A DNA stretch of 64,000 bases from Farysia itapuensis (Eukaryota; Basidiomycota; Ustilaginomycetes; Ustilaginales; Ustilaginaceae), in assembly GCA_023212645.1 (NCBI GenBank), contig JALBYC010000013.1:310001-374000 (forward strand), in the 5' to 3' direction. A program made the translations under genes and the position numbers. The stretch's first letter is position 1; every line of letters starts with the position of its first letter. The notes under the pieces were generated by a model, which saw only the letters and a list, made by a program, of their open reading frames with translations, ran no database searches and was not told the DNA's origin. Below, piece by piece: positions 30,402 to 40,300 of the stretch.

Positions 30402-31922
30402 ATGTACCCATCCAGATCACACGAAGGTGATGCTGCCTCGTCAACAGAAAAGCACGAGACCGCAGGTGCCCCCGTTCTCTTCTCCGATTCCACAAAAGAG
30501 GATGACTTTGTCTTTGATCCAAAGGCAGAAGCACGTCTTCGTCGCAAGATTGACTTGATGATTGTGCCCATCGTTGCCCTGCTCTACCTCTTCTGCTTTA
30601 TTGATCGGGCAAACATTGGCAACGCTCGAATTGCCGGTCTGGAGCGCGACTTGGGCATGAACCCAAAGTCGTACCAGTACAACATTCTCCTGACGAGCTT
30701 TTACGTCGCCTATACGGCGTTTGAAATCCCGTCGACTACACTTACCAAGATTGTCGGCCCAGGCAAGTGGATCCCCATCATGACCTTTTTCTTCGGTTTG
30801 TTCAGCATGGTCATGGCCTTTGTCCAGTCGTATGGTGCCGCCATCGCCGTCCGCTTTCTGCTCGGCGTGGCAGAAGCTGGAATGCTTCCCTCGATCGCAT
30901 TCTATCTCTCACGTTGGTACCGCAAGGACGAGCTGATGCTGCGACTCGGTCTTTACATCATGACTGCCCCTTCTGCCGGTGCTTTCGGCGGTCTTCTCGC
31001 GTCCGGTATCCTCAAGCTCAACGGCATCGGCAGCGTCCACACTTGGGAGCAAATCTTCCTCATTGAAGGCATTATTACCATTGGCATCGCCATCATTGGC
31101 TTCTTCCTTTTGACGGACAACATACAGACGGCTCGTTGGCTGTCTCCCGAGGAGAAGAAGCTCGCCGAGGATCGACTACGCTCGGAAATGGTCGGACAGG
31201 CACTGCTCGTAGACAAGGCAAAGACGCGCATGCTTTTTAAAGGTATTACGTCACCCACTACACTGGCGTGCGCGCTCATGTTTTTCTTCGACAACATTGT
31301 CGTGCAGGGTATCGCCGTGTTTTTGCCCACCATCGTGCGCGGTTTGTACCCAGCTCCGCGGTACACGGTTATTCGACAACAGTTGCTCACCGTTCCGCCC
31401 AATGTCGTCGGTGCTTTTGCCGTCGTGCTGTTTGCGTACGCGTCGTACAAGCTCAAGATTCGCTCCATCTTTGTTTCGATCTGTGGTGTGTTTATGCTGA
31501 CGGGCTACGCCATGTTCCTCGGATCGCGGGATCTTAACGTTCGATACGCCGCCTCCTTTGTCACCTGCATTGGTGCTTTTGCCCAAGGTGCGTTACTTCC
31601 CGGCTGGGCCGCTGCTAACAGCAACAATGACACCGAACGAGCAGGCGCCATCGGCATGGTCGTCATGGCCGGCAATCTGGGAGGACTCGTCTCCACTTGG
31701 AGCTACCTGGCCAAAGATGCTCCCGACTACAAACCCGGAAACAGTCTCAATGTCGCTGGAGGCAGCATCATTACCCTCACCGCTCTCGCCCTCTTTATGT
31801 ACCAAAAGTGGGAAAATACCCAGCGAGCCAACGGAAATCGAAACCACCGCACGCACGGCAAGACAAAGGAGGAAATCGACCTCCTTGGATCCAGTCACCC
31901 CGACTTCCGACTGCGATACTAG
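30402..31922 (+). CDS. MFS anion:cation symporter, Dal5/Tna1 (allantoate/nicotinate) type
   Basis: The 506-residue protein fits the fungal allantoate permease branch of the major facilitator superfamily. About twelve hydrophobic segments are visible, starting at about residue 52 (LMIVPIVALLYLFCFIDRANIGNA), with the family-typical FxDRxNIGNAR loop after TM1. VRFLLGVAEAGMLPSIAFYLSRWYR is in TM4-5, and a central charged loop (WLSPEEKKLAEDRLRSE) follows TM6. The termini are hydrophilic. Substrates in this family include allantoate, nicotinate, pantothenate, biotin precursors and dipeptides. The sequence does not tell which applies. Single exon, ATG at 30402. Confidence 0.88.
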   Translation: MYPSRSHEGDAASSTEKHETAGAPVLFSDSTKEDDFVFDPKAEARLRRKIDLMIVPIVALLYLFCFIDRANIGNARIAGLERDLGMNPKSYQYNILLTSFYVAYTAFEIPSTTLTKIVGPGKWIPIMTFFFGLFSMVMAFVQSYGAAIAVRFLLGVAEAGMLPSIAFYLSRWYRKDELMLRLGLYIMTAPSAGAFGGLLASGILKLNGIGSVHTWEQIFLIEGIITIGIAIIGFFLLTDNIQTARWLSPEEKKLAEDRLRSEMVGQALLVDKAKTRMLFKGITSPTTLACALMFFFDNIVVQGIAVFLPTIVRGLYPAPRYTVIRQQLLTVPPNVVGAFAVVLFAYASYKLKIRSIFVSICGVFMLTGYAMFLGSRDLNVRYAASFVTCIGAFAQGALLPGWAAANSNNDTERAGAIGMVVMAGNLGGLVSTWSYLAKDAPDYKPGNSLNVAGGSIITLTALALFMYQKWENTQRANGNRNHRTHGKTKEEIDLLGSSHPDFRLRY

Positions 31923-32257
31923 TTGTCGTACTCCGCTTCCCCATCCCGCGTCCAGATCGGCTGTGTCACTTTTGTGTATTTCTTACTCGTTACCCCAATG
32001 CAATAGCGTATTCTTTATTGTGCATAGACCTGCGTGTGTGTGCATGAACTATCTCTGTCGCGATCCTGGTACATAGACTGAGAAAGGGGAGACAGTATCA
32101 TACAAGTACAGCGATATATGCATTTGTTTTGTGAGTTGTGACTGTTCGTCGCCCGTCAAGTGGAGGTTTGGGACATCTGCGATATTGGATGTGAGAACAA
32201 AGTGCGACGCTTGCTCAAAGCTCAATTCTTCTTGGCCTACCATCAAAGCGAGTCGAC
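31923..32257. other. Intergenic, 3' end of transporter and GPI13 promoter
   Basis: A 335-bp spacer between two genes in the same orientation. No additional gene or recognised element. Confidence 0.4.
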
Positions 32258-35200
32258 ATGCCGTCGGCCCTCAATCCAGCTCCATCGCTGGCCCAGATCC
32301 AACAGCAGCAGGAGCAACAAAGGCAGCGCTCTGGTTCAGTAGACTCCCATGACTCTCACGACTCTCATGGCTCCGGCGAATCGCATTCTTCTCATTCGTC
32401 CTATGCGGAACGACATCCCGATCGAGTCCCACTCAAGGCTGCTTCCCCAGACCGCCCCTTTGTTACCGTTCTCGCCGTGCTCGCGTTTCTTCTCTTCTGC
32501 AATGCTTCAGGGCTATGGCTCTTTGTCAAAGGTTTCTTGCTCACGCGTGTCGAGTTACCCGGCATCAATCAGTGCCACAAGCCACCTGTTGCATCTTGGT
32601 CACCTCCGCAACCTCCTGCTAGCTTCGATACCCCGCACCTACTAGAATGGGGCCAATCGCTCTATCCTCAAGAGGGGCAGGGAGAATGCACACTGCCCGC
32701 AACGCATACAAAGGCAGTCGTCATCATCATTGACGCGTTACGGTACGACTTTATCGCCCCGATTCCGCCTGTGTCATCGCGGGTGGAAGACAGCTGGAAG
32801 CCAAATCCTTACTACCATGCGCAAATACCGCTGCCGGCTGAACTGACTTCGATGTCACCGCAAAAGTCCTTCTTGGCTCACTTTGCCGCCGATGCACCAA
32901 CAACTACGCTGCAGCGTCTCAAGGGTCTCAGCACCGGTACCCTCCCAACCTTTATCGAGGCAGGCGCCAACTTTGGCGGTATGGGGAAGGTCAATGAAGA
33001 CAACTGGCTAGCCCAGCTTCGGGCAAAGATTCTTCGTGAGGAACTGCATCGCGACCACGCCAATGCCGGCCTCGCTTTTGCGGGAGACGATACCTGGGCA
33101 ACTGTATTCCCGGACGTGTTTGACTCTGACAAAGTGTGGTCCTACGACTCTTTCAACGTCGAGGATCTTGACACGGTAGACACTGGAGTCGAGAACAAGC
33201 TGCTTCCCTTTCTGCAAAAGTCGCATCCGGAGCGCAAAGCAGGCGTGCACACCGACTGGCGCCTGCTTGTCGGGCATACACTCGGTGTTGATCATGTTGG
33301 CCACCGCTTTGGCCCCAATCATCCCAAGATGCAGGTCAAAATGGCAGAGATGCAGCGCTTCTTGCTCAACATCACCTCAGCTGTAGACGACGATACTCTG
33401 CTCGTCTTGATGGGCGACCACGGCATGGATGCGACTGGTGACCATGGTGGAGATGGTGAACTCGAAATTGGCTCTGGTCTGTGGGTCTGGAGTCGTTCTG
33501 GCTTTGGCCGCTCTGCTAAGAGAGACATCATCGCGGATCCGGTCGACTATGTGTCCTCTGAACCCCTCGAGAGTCTTGTGCCATCTCGTATACCCTTCTC
33601 GCCGTTGCCGTCGCCTCCATTTAGCGCTCATGGCCACCGAAGCGTACCTCAGATCGATCTAGTACCTTCGCTCTCGCTGCTGTTGGGTCTTCCAGTGCCC
33701 TTCAACAGCCTTGGAAGCGTCATCCCCGAGCTCTTCCCTTCGCCTGACCGTCTGCTCCGTGCACTCCGCATCACCGCTTACCAGATGAAAACGTATCTGG
33801 ACAGGTATGCATCCACTTCGTCAGACTTGGACACTTTTGCCTCCGAGCTCGATGGGCTCTGGCTCACAGCGCTCGAGGCGGACGCCCGGTTTTCTGCGGC
33901 ATTCCATGCTCGGCGTGGTGCAGCAGATGTTGCAAAGGCACAACAGCACGCCGCTCAGGCGTATGCCCACTTCAATCGTGCGAGTCTGACAAGAGCGCGC
34001 AGCGTATGGGCCCAGTTCGAAATGACGCGTATCGGTCTTGGCCTTGTCGTGCTGTCCTTGGCGCTGGTGTCAACGTACATCCTTTGGTCAGGCGTGCGCA
34101 CTGGTCTACGTGGCTCCCTGCCATCAATCTCGCATATGACTCAGCCCGAAGAACAGTCATCGGTCGTTCAACGACTAAGCGTCAACATGGAAGACTTTGG
34201 CGCCGTTGTGCTTGGATCTACTGCCAGACCGGCTGCAGTCGGGGCTGTTCTTGGCGTAGCAGCTGCACTGCTATCCAAGCTCGTTCCCAAGTCTTCTTCG
34301 TTTACGCTGCCACTTACACTCGTCGATGCAATCCTCTTTGGCGCGTCTGCCGGCTCCCAAATCGGTCTGATCGCACCACATGTGACGCAGACGTATGCCA
34401 AAATGCAGTTTGAGCGTGACACACCGAGCACCACAAAAGCCTTACAAGGCCTTGGCATCATCACAATGGTCGTGCACGCAACGCTATTTGCAAGCAATTC
34501 GTTCACAGTATGGGAGGATCGAGTCGTGCTCGTTCTGTTGGGGGTCATGTTGCTTGCTCGCTTCGCAATGGGCCTAGGCGCACCGACTCAGCGTATGAAG
34601 ATTCGAATGCCCATCATGGCCCTTCTCGCTCTTGTCCTCGTCCGACTCGCTTCGCTTCCCAGGGTCTGCCGCGAGGAACAAGGGCCGTACTGCAACTCTA
34701 ACTTTTACGTCGCAGGTGATGCTAGTCCATCTGTCGACCCCTCTCATACTCAAGATTCGCATACTGGCTCGACAAGCGGTGCTGCGATCAACGGTCCATA
34801 TGTGATCGCAACGTCGTATGTTCTCGCCTACTTGCTTCCGATGTTGCTCGAAAAAGCCTTGGATTCGAGTAAGAGCTTTGTTGGCATCGCTCCTGTGTTC
34901 TGCAACTGGATTCTCAGACCGACTCTACTCATTGGATCTGCTTACTGGCTGGTCGACTGGGCCTTGCCGTTGGAGACAGTGGCATCTTCAGGCTGGCAAC
35001 CCACCTTGGAATGGATCAAGAATCTGGCTGCCAAGCTCAATCTGGTGTTCTTGCTCGTACCCGCTCTCGCATTCTGGGTTTTTGCACCCCTCTGTCTCGA
35101 ATTGCGTCAAGAGGCGCTCGAAGCCAATGCAGGGTCGGCAGCGGAGGGGGCTGAGAAGCCAAAGCAGCGCGTCTCCATCATGGGCTATGCCAACAGTCTT

Positions 35201-36154
35201 GGCAGCTCTTATGTGCTCTTGTTAGGCGTCCTCTTCTCTGCACTGTGGATCGTGACGCAGCCAGCAGGACAATTGGCGTTCGCGGCCGTCTTTTTGGCCG
35301 GTATCCTCAATGCCGATCTAGGAGATAGCGAGCGTGATGTGCTCATCTTGCATCGTCAGCGAGTGACGTCTCAGGCTGGTGCCGCTGACGATAGCGATGC
35401 CGAAGATGACGACGAGAAAGCTGCTGCTGCACCCACGCTCAGCGCCAAGCAGAGAAAGAAGAGGAAGAAGGGCGTCCGCACACCAATTGCGCCTTCACCA
35501 ACGCCGGGCACTGACACGAATGCGTCAATGCTTTCGCCATTGGAGAGAGCGGCGCAAGCTGCATCGGCGGTGCCGTCGGATTCTACTACGGCAGAGGGAG
35601 CTGCACCCGGGGTAGTGTTCACTTCAATCGCAGAGATTGCGACGATCGTGCTGCTCGGTCACATCGCTTTCTTCGGTACGGGTCATCAGGCTACCATTGG
35701 CTCGATCCAGTGGCGTGTAGCTTTTGTTGGCTTTGGAACAGTCGCCTACCCGTGGTCGCCACTGATGGTGATTGCCAACTCGTTTGGCCACCTCGCCTTT
35801 TTTCCTGCGCTGCTGGCCCCGCTGAACGTGCTGTGGAACTACGCACCTCGCCCTCGCTCTGTCGCTCCTGCAGGCTCACTGGCGCGTCAGAGTGCCAAGA
35901 TGCATCTCCCCTCCCAACTCCTGTACGCCCTGCTGACCCTACTGCTCTACCACACGCTGCTGTTGGTGTCAGTTTCGTCCTTGTCGGCTCTGCTATTCCG
36001 CAGACACCTGATGCTATTCAAGATCTGGACTCCGCGCTTTATGCTGGCAGCCGTCAGCAGTCTGCTCACCCTCATCACTGGCCTACTGGCTACTTTGGCT
36101 ACTTGGCAGATTGCCAACAAGGTCAACCGCATCTTTGGGACTGAATTTCAGTAA
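32258..36154 (+). CDS. GPI13: GPI ethanolamine phosphate transferase 3 (GPI13/PIG-O)
   Basis: This ER membrane enzyme adds ethanolamine phosphate to the third mannose of the GPI precursor, the site later joined to proteins. At 1298 aa it is longer than yeast Gpi13 because of loop insertions. One N-terminal transmembrane segment (about 70-93) precedes a lumenal alkaline-phosphatase-like domain with metal-site residues: Asp159 in IIIDALRYDF, the GHTLGVDHVGHRFGPNH block from 339, and Asp387-His388 in GDHGMDATGDHGGDGE. A multi-pass C-terminal half follows, from about residue 590, interrupted by an acidic/basic loop near 1050 (DDSDAEDDDEK, then KQRKKRKKG). DALRYDF and the block pattern point to GPI13 rather than GPI7 or MCD4. 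Stop is 54 bp from convergent SUR7-like stop. Confidence 0.92.
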   Translation: MPSALNPAPSLAQIQQQQEQQRQRSGSVDSHDSHDSHGSGESHSSHSSYAERHPDRVPLKAASPDRPFVTVLAVLAFLLFCNASGLWLFVKGFLLTRVELPGINQCHKPPVASWSPPQPPASFDTPHLLEWGQSLYPQEGQGECTLPATHTKAVVIIIDALRYDFIAPIPPVSSRVEDSWKPNPYYHAQIPLPAELTSMSPQKSFLAHFAADAPTTTLQRLKGLSTGTLPTFIEAGANFGGMGKVNEDNWLAQLRAKILREELHRDHANAGLAFAGDDTWATVFPDVFDSDKVWSYDSFNVEDLDTVDTGVENKLLPFLQKSHPERKAGVHTDWRLLVGHTLGVDHVGHRFGPNHPKMQVKMAEMQRFLLNITSAVDDDTLLVLMGDHGMDATGDHGGDGELEIGSGLWVWSRSGFGRSAKRDIIADPVDYVSSEPLESLVPSRIPFSPLPSPPFSAHGHRSVPQIDLVPSLSLLLGLPVPFNSLGSVIPELFPSPDRLLRALRITAYQMKTYLDRYASTSSDLDTFASELDGLWLTALEADARFSAAFHARRGAADVAKAQQHAAQAYAHFNRASLTRARSVWAQFEMTRIGLGLVVLSLALVSTYILWSGVRTGLRGSLPSISHMTQPEEQSSVVQRLSVNMEDFGAVVLGSTARPAAVGAVLGVAAALLSKLVPKSSSFTLPLTLVDAILFGASAGSQIGLIAPHVTQTYAKMQFERDTPSTTKALQGLGIITMVVHATLFASNSFTVWEDRVVLVLLGVMLLARFAMGLGAPTQRMKIRMPIMALLALVLVRLASLPRVCREEQGPYCNSNFYVAGDASPSVDPSHTQDSHTGSTSGAAINGPYVIATSYVLAYLLPMLLEKALDSSKSFVGIAPVFCNWILRPTLLIGSAYWLVDWALPLETVASSGWQPTLEWIKNLAAKLNLVFLLVPALAFWVFAPLCLELRQEALEANAGSAAEGAEKPKQRVSIMGYANSLGSSYVLLLGVLFSALWIVTQPAGQLAFAAVFLAGILNADLGDSERDVLILHRQRVTSQAGAADDSDAEDDDEKAAAAPTLSAKQRKKRKKGVRTPIAPSPTPGTDTNASMLSPLERAAQAASAVPSDSTTAEGAAPGVVFTSIAEIATIVLLGHIAFFGTGHQATIGSIQWRVAFVGFGTVAYPWSPLMVIANSFGHLAFFPALLAPLNVLWNYAPRPRSVAPAGSLARQSAKMHLPSQLLYALLTLLLYHTLLLVSVSSLSALLFRRHLMLFKIWTPRFMLAAVSSLLTLITGLLATLATWQIANKVNRIFGTEFQ

Positions 36155-36208
36155 AAAGGACAAACGTGGAAAGAAATCAATTCAATGGTATCACTTCTTC
36201 TGCAGGAT

Positions 36209-36982
36209 CTACGAGGTCTTGCTCTCTTGGTATGCATCGAGGACTTTCTGCTGGCTGGAGGGAGTTGTGACGTACTTGTCGTCGACTGTGGCTGGAGCGA
36301 GCGGATAGTCGTTGCCGCTGACGCCGTAGTTGCTCAGACGCTCGCTGCGCCAGTTGAGGTAGTTGAATGCTGTAGCCACCAGAGCGATTGGAATGGCGAT
36401 GAGCGCCATGTAGAAGGCGGGGCCGGGCATGGTGTCGGCGTTGGCAATCTTGTTCATTTGTCTCTGCACGTACACATACAGAGCGATGTCGATAGCAAAC
36501 GCAATCAGCGCCAAGAGGGCCGAAAGTGCGTTGACAACCATGGCGGCGAGGCGGATGGTCTGCTTCGGGATGGCCGTCAGTACAAGTCCAGCAAGGGCGA
36601 CGGCGAACGCGACTACATGTACGGCCAAGCCGCGGGTCCAGCTGGATCCGATCGTGATATCGGATCGAGCCGCTGTCTCGCGCTGATCGGCGCTGATACC
36701 AAAAGTGACCGAGTAGCCATGAGATTTCTTGAAGCAGGCGTAGTCGGAAGTTCCGTTGGTGGCGGTGCAGTAGCCCCAAGTACCAAACTTGACGGCCCCA
36801 ATGCTGCGGTTCTGATTGGCACCGTCCGAGCGGTCAATGATGCCGTTCAGATTCGAGCTACGCACAAAGTCGAACTGCGTATCGTCGCTGAGCGTAGTCG
36901 GTGTGCTGATGGTGACCAACACCAGCAGCACCATCGACACGAACGAGATTCCCAAAGCCGGGAAGAGGTACTTTCTAGTCAT
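36209..36982 (-). CDS. SUR7/PalI-family four-pass membrane protein
   Basis: The 257-residue protein has four hydrophobic segments at about 6-26, 117-138, 144-171 and 188-208. A long first extracellular loop carries the family motif GTWGYC (67-72), a further cysteine (Cys83) and potential N-glycosylation sites. This is the SUR7/PalI layout: eisosome-associated plasma-membrane proteins of fungi or the Rim9/PalI component of pH sensing. The short C-terminal tail (about 45 residues) argues against long-tailed PalI orthologues, so SUR7-like is preferred. The gene is divergent from CAND1 across about 405 bp and convergent with GPI13. Confidence 0.78.
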   Translation of the reverse strand: MTRKYLFPALGISFVSMVLLVLVTISTPTTLSDDTQFDFVRSSNLNGIIDRSDGANQNRSIGAVKFGTWGYCTATNGTSDYACFKKSHGYSVTFGISADQRETAARSDITIGSSWTRGLAVHVVAFAVALAGLVLTAIPKQTIRLAAMVVNALSALLALIAFAIDIALYVYVQRQMNKIANADTMPGPAFYMALIAIPIALVATAFNYLNWRSERLSNYGVSGNDYPLAPATVDDKYVTTPSSQQKVLDAYQESKTS

Positions 36983-37387
36983 TCTTGCGTATGGCAGTGA
37001 TGGTCAACAATAGAGTGAAGATGCAAAATGTGCATCCCTGCCAAGCATTTGCGGTTTATGAGCAGCGCCGTCATGAGTCCCGCTTTTTTTTGGGGGTGGA
37101 TGTGCGTGAAAAAACACGTTTTGATCTGCATGCGTGCATTGGGCGTGCATGAAATCCTGCCTCGACAGAATGTTCCGCTTCCCAATTTAGAGTTTGAGCG
37201 GCTGGCGAGCTGGCGCGTGGCCATCGTTGCAATTTGCAGCTTGCAGATCGTGTAAAATCTGCGATCTGACAAAAAGATCACGTTTGTTAGAGCGCAACTC
37301 TTTCAGAAGCAACGTGAATCTTCGCGTGACACGGACCACAGATATGGGTTGACTCAGCCAATCCATCGTCTGGGACCGTACGCAGTC
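36983..37387. other. Divergent promoter of SUR7-like and CAND1 genes
   Basis: A 405-bp spacer with a T8 run near 37083-37090, repeated TGCATGCGTGCA-like strings near 37129-37150 and a two-codon uORF (separate entry). No other gene. Confidence 0.45.
37344..37352 (+). promoter_or_regulatory. Minimal two-codon upstream ORF (ATG GGT TGA)
   Basis: The triplets ATG-GGT-TGA end 35 nt before the CAND1 start at 37388. The base at -3 is G (CAGATATGG), a fair start context. It matters only if transcription starts upstream of 37344. Confidence 0.35.
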
Positions 37388-40300
37388 ATGTCGTCGTCAT
37401 GGGCTCATTCGGGCATTGCCGTTCTTTTGGAAAAGATGAAGTCGCATGACTCTGATTTCCGTTTCATGGCGGTAAATGACCTCATGGCGGAGCTGAACAA
37501 GGACTCCTTCATCCAAATGGACGACAGTCTCGAAACGAATACCGTGCGACAGGTCTTGGAGCTCATGATCGATCCCAACGGTGAAGTCAAGAACATGGCA
37601 GTGCGATGTCTTGGTCTGCTTGTGCCCCGTATACGCGATCGGCAGATGCAGACGATCGTCGACCAGCTGATAGAGTACATTTCGAACAAGCAGGAAGAGG
37701 TGCGCGATATTGCCTCGTTGGCGCTCAAGACCGTCACGGCTCAGATGCCAAACCGTGCCAACTTCGCCAGCACTGCCGTCAACAAGCTTGCACCCAAGCT
37801 TATCCATCAGATCGCCGACCCATCCTCTTCACAAGAGCTGCTGATCGACTCGCTTGACATCCTCACAGAAGTCATCACCAAATTTGCTGCCTCTGTCGGT
37901 GACAATCTTGCCTTGCAAAAGTCCATCATGCAGGCTCTCACTCCCTCAATGACGCACTCCAGAGCTGCTGTGCGCAAGCGCGCGCTGGCTGCTCTTGGCG
38001 CCCTAGGTTCGTGCGCCACCTCGGACATCTTTACTCAGCTCTCCATTCAGATCAGCAATGACTTGCAGTCCGGTGCAGTGTCACGGCAGACAACGGCAGT
38101 TCAACTCATTGCTCTCTTTGCCCGTACCTGTCCTCGACGTCTTGGCCGACGTCTGCCCGAATTTATGCCACAAATCATCGAAATTGCCAGCGCCAACGAC
38201 GATGACGAGCTGAGAGAAACTTGTTTGCAAGCGATCGAATCCGTTCTACTACAATGTTCTGCCGAAGTCACGCCCTTTGTCAACTCGTCTATCCATTTGG
38301 GACTTGATCTTGTCAAGCACGATCCCAATTACGCTGCTGATATTGATTCGGATGAAGAAATGGACGACCTCGACACAGAAGGTGATGAAGAGGATGACGA
38401 CATGATTGACCAAGACTACTCGGACGACGACGATATGTCGTGGAAAGTGCGACGTGCAGCTGCCAAAGTGCTGAATTCCGGTATCACTAGCCGACCTGAG
38501 ATGCTTGTCCAGAACATCACCTCGGTGGCGCCCGTACTCGTATCCCGGTTCTCGGAACGGGAAGAGAGCGTAAGATTAGAGGTGTTGGACACTTTTCTCG
38601 CTTTGCTCCGTCAAATGCAGCTGTATGGAGCGAGTCCACAGGCGACCGAAGTGATTGGTGCTCACACCTCCGCCGGTGCTCTTAAACGTAAACATCACGC
38701 CATGGAGACAGAAGCGCTAGAGGGCAGTCCGAGACACCAGCTCTTATCGCTCGTTCCGTCCATCGCAAAGGCGCTCAATCGTGAAGTGGTATCAAGGTCC
38801 ATTCCGACCCGACACAAGAGTTTCGTCGTGCTACGAGAGCTTGTTGTCGTACTCAACGGCGGCCTCGACGCGTACATCGGCATCTTATTGAGCCAGACTG
38901 AGAAGTCGCTCAAGGGTGCAGAATCTACCAGCGGCTCTGCGTCCAATCTCAAGGCCGACATTTTGAGCTTCTTCCGCGTTTTGTTCTTCACACATACAGC
39001 CAAGAGCTTCGAGGACCAGTTGCCACAGCTCGTCCCCATCCTGAGCAGCGCCATTCAGGACAAATTGCATCGCAATTGTACAGAGGCTTTTCTCACCTGT
39101 TCACAGCTAGTCGTGGTACTCCGTCCTCTTGTGACAGCCTCCAAGCCAGGTCAGTACAAAGCGTATCTCGAGCAACTTTGGGCAGCTACAGTGGCGCGCT
39201 TGGCTCGGGTTGATTCAGATCAGGAAATCAAGGAGCGCGGCATCGCATGTCTTGGCGATCTGATGGCTCACGCTGGCGACGATCTCGAGCAGAAGCACGA
39301 GGAAAGCTTCCAGATCCTTGAGTCTCGACTCAGAAACGAGGTGACTCGATTCGCCACCATCAAGGTGATCACACAAATTTCCGCTTCGCCCGTCTGTACT
39401 GGTCCAATCTTTGAGGCATTTTTGCAAAATTCTATCGGCGAGGTTGCGACACTGCTGCGCAAATCGAACAGGCTCCTGAGGCTAGCTGCCTTTGACTGTC
39501 TTGCCGCTCTGCTCGCCCGGACATCGACGCCTTTGGCTGCAGACTTGTGCCGGTCCATTTTGGCCGAGGTCCAACCTCTGTTGACTCAAGAAATGGATAT
39601 GAACCTGCTGCCGCTCATCCTCAAATGCGTCAATTTGATCCTGACCAACGATGCGTCGGCGCAAAGCGCGGTGCACCAGTCCATATTGCCCCAAATCTTT
39701 TCAATCGTGCTCCTGCCGTTGGCTCAGGGACCGACTATGGAATCACTTCTGGCTTTCTTCAAAGTTTATGTAAGCGCTGACCCATCTGTAGCCGGCGAAA
39801 CGGTCCAGGAGCTATTCAGCAAGCTGGATGAGGCCAAAGGCTCAACGAGCGAGACACACGCATACTCCACCGTATCACGGTGCATTGGAGCAATCGCGTC
39901 TGTGTCGCCAGAGGCTTCGGCCAATGTGGCTGCTCGAGCCACCCAAGCACTCGAGGCAAAGAACGGCAAGGACGCGGACGTCTACTTTTCTCTGTTGCTG
40001 TTAGGCGAGTTGGGTCGCTTCAATGACCTTTCCGCACGCAGCGGCCTGCTCGACCGAGTTCTGCAACTCTACAGTGCCGACTCGGAAGAAGTCAAGATCG
40101 GCGCCGCGTTTGCTGTTGGTAACATGGCGATCGGCGCGCTTCCCGTTGTTTTGCCCATCATCGAGGAGCATATCAAGTCAGATCCGGGGCTCAAGGATTT
40201 CAAGAGGTACCTCTCGCTACATGCGCTCAAAGAGCTCATCACCCATGGATCCGAGGAGCAGCTTGCGGTGGTCGCTCAGCAATTGTGGCCGGTGTTGTTT

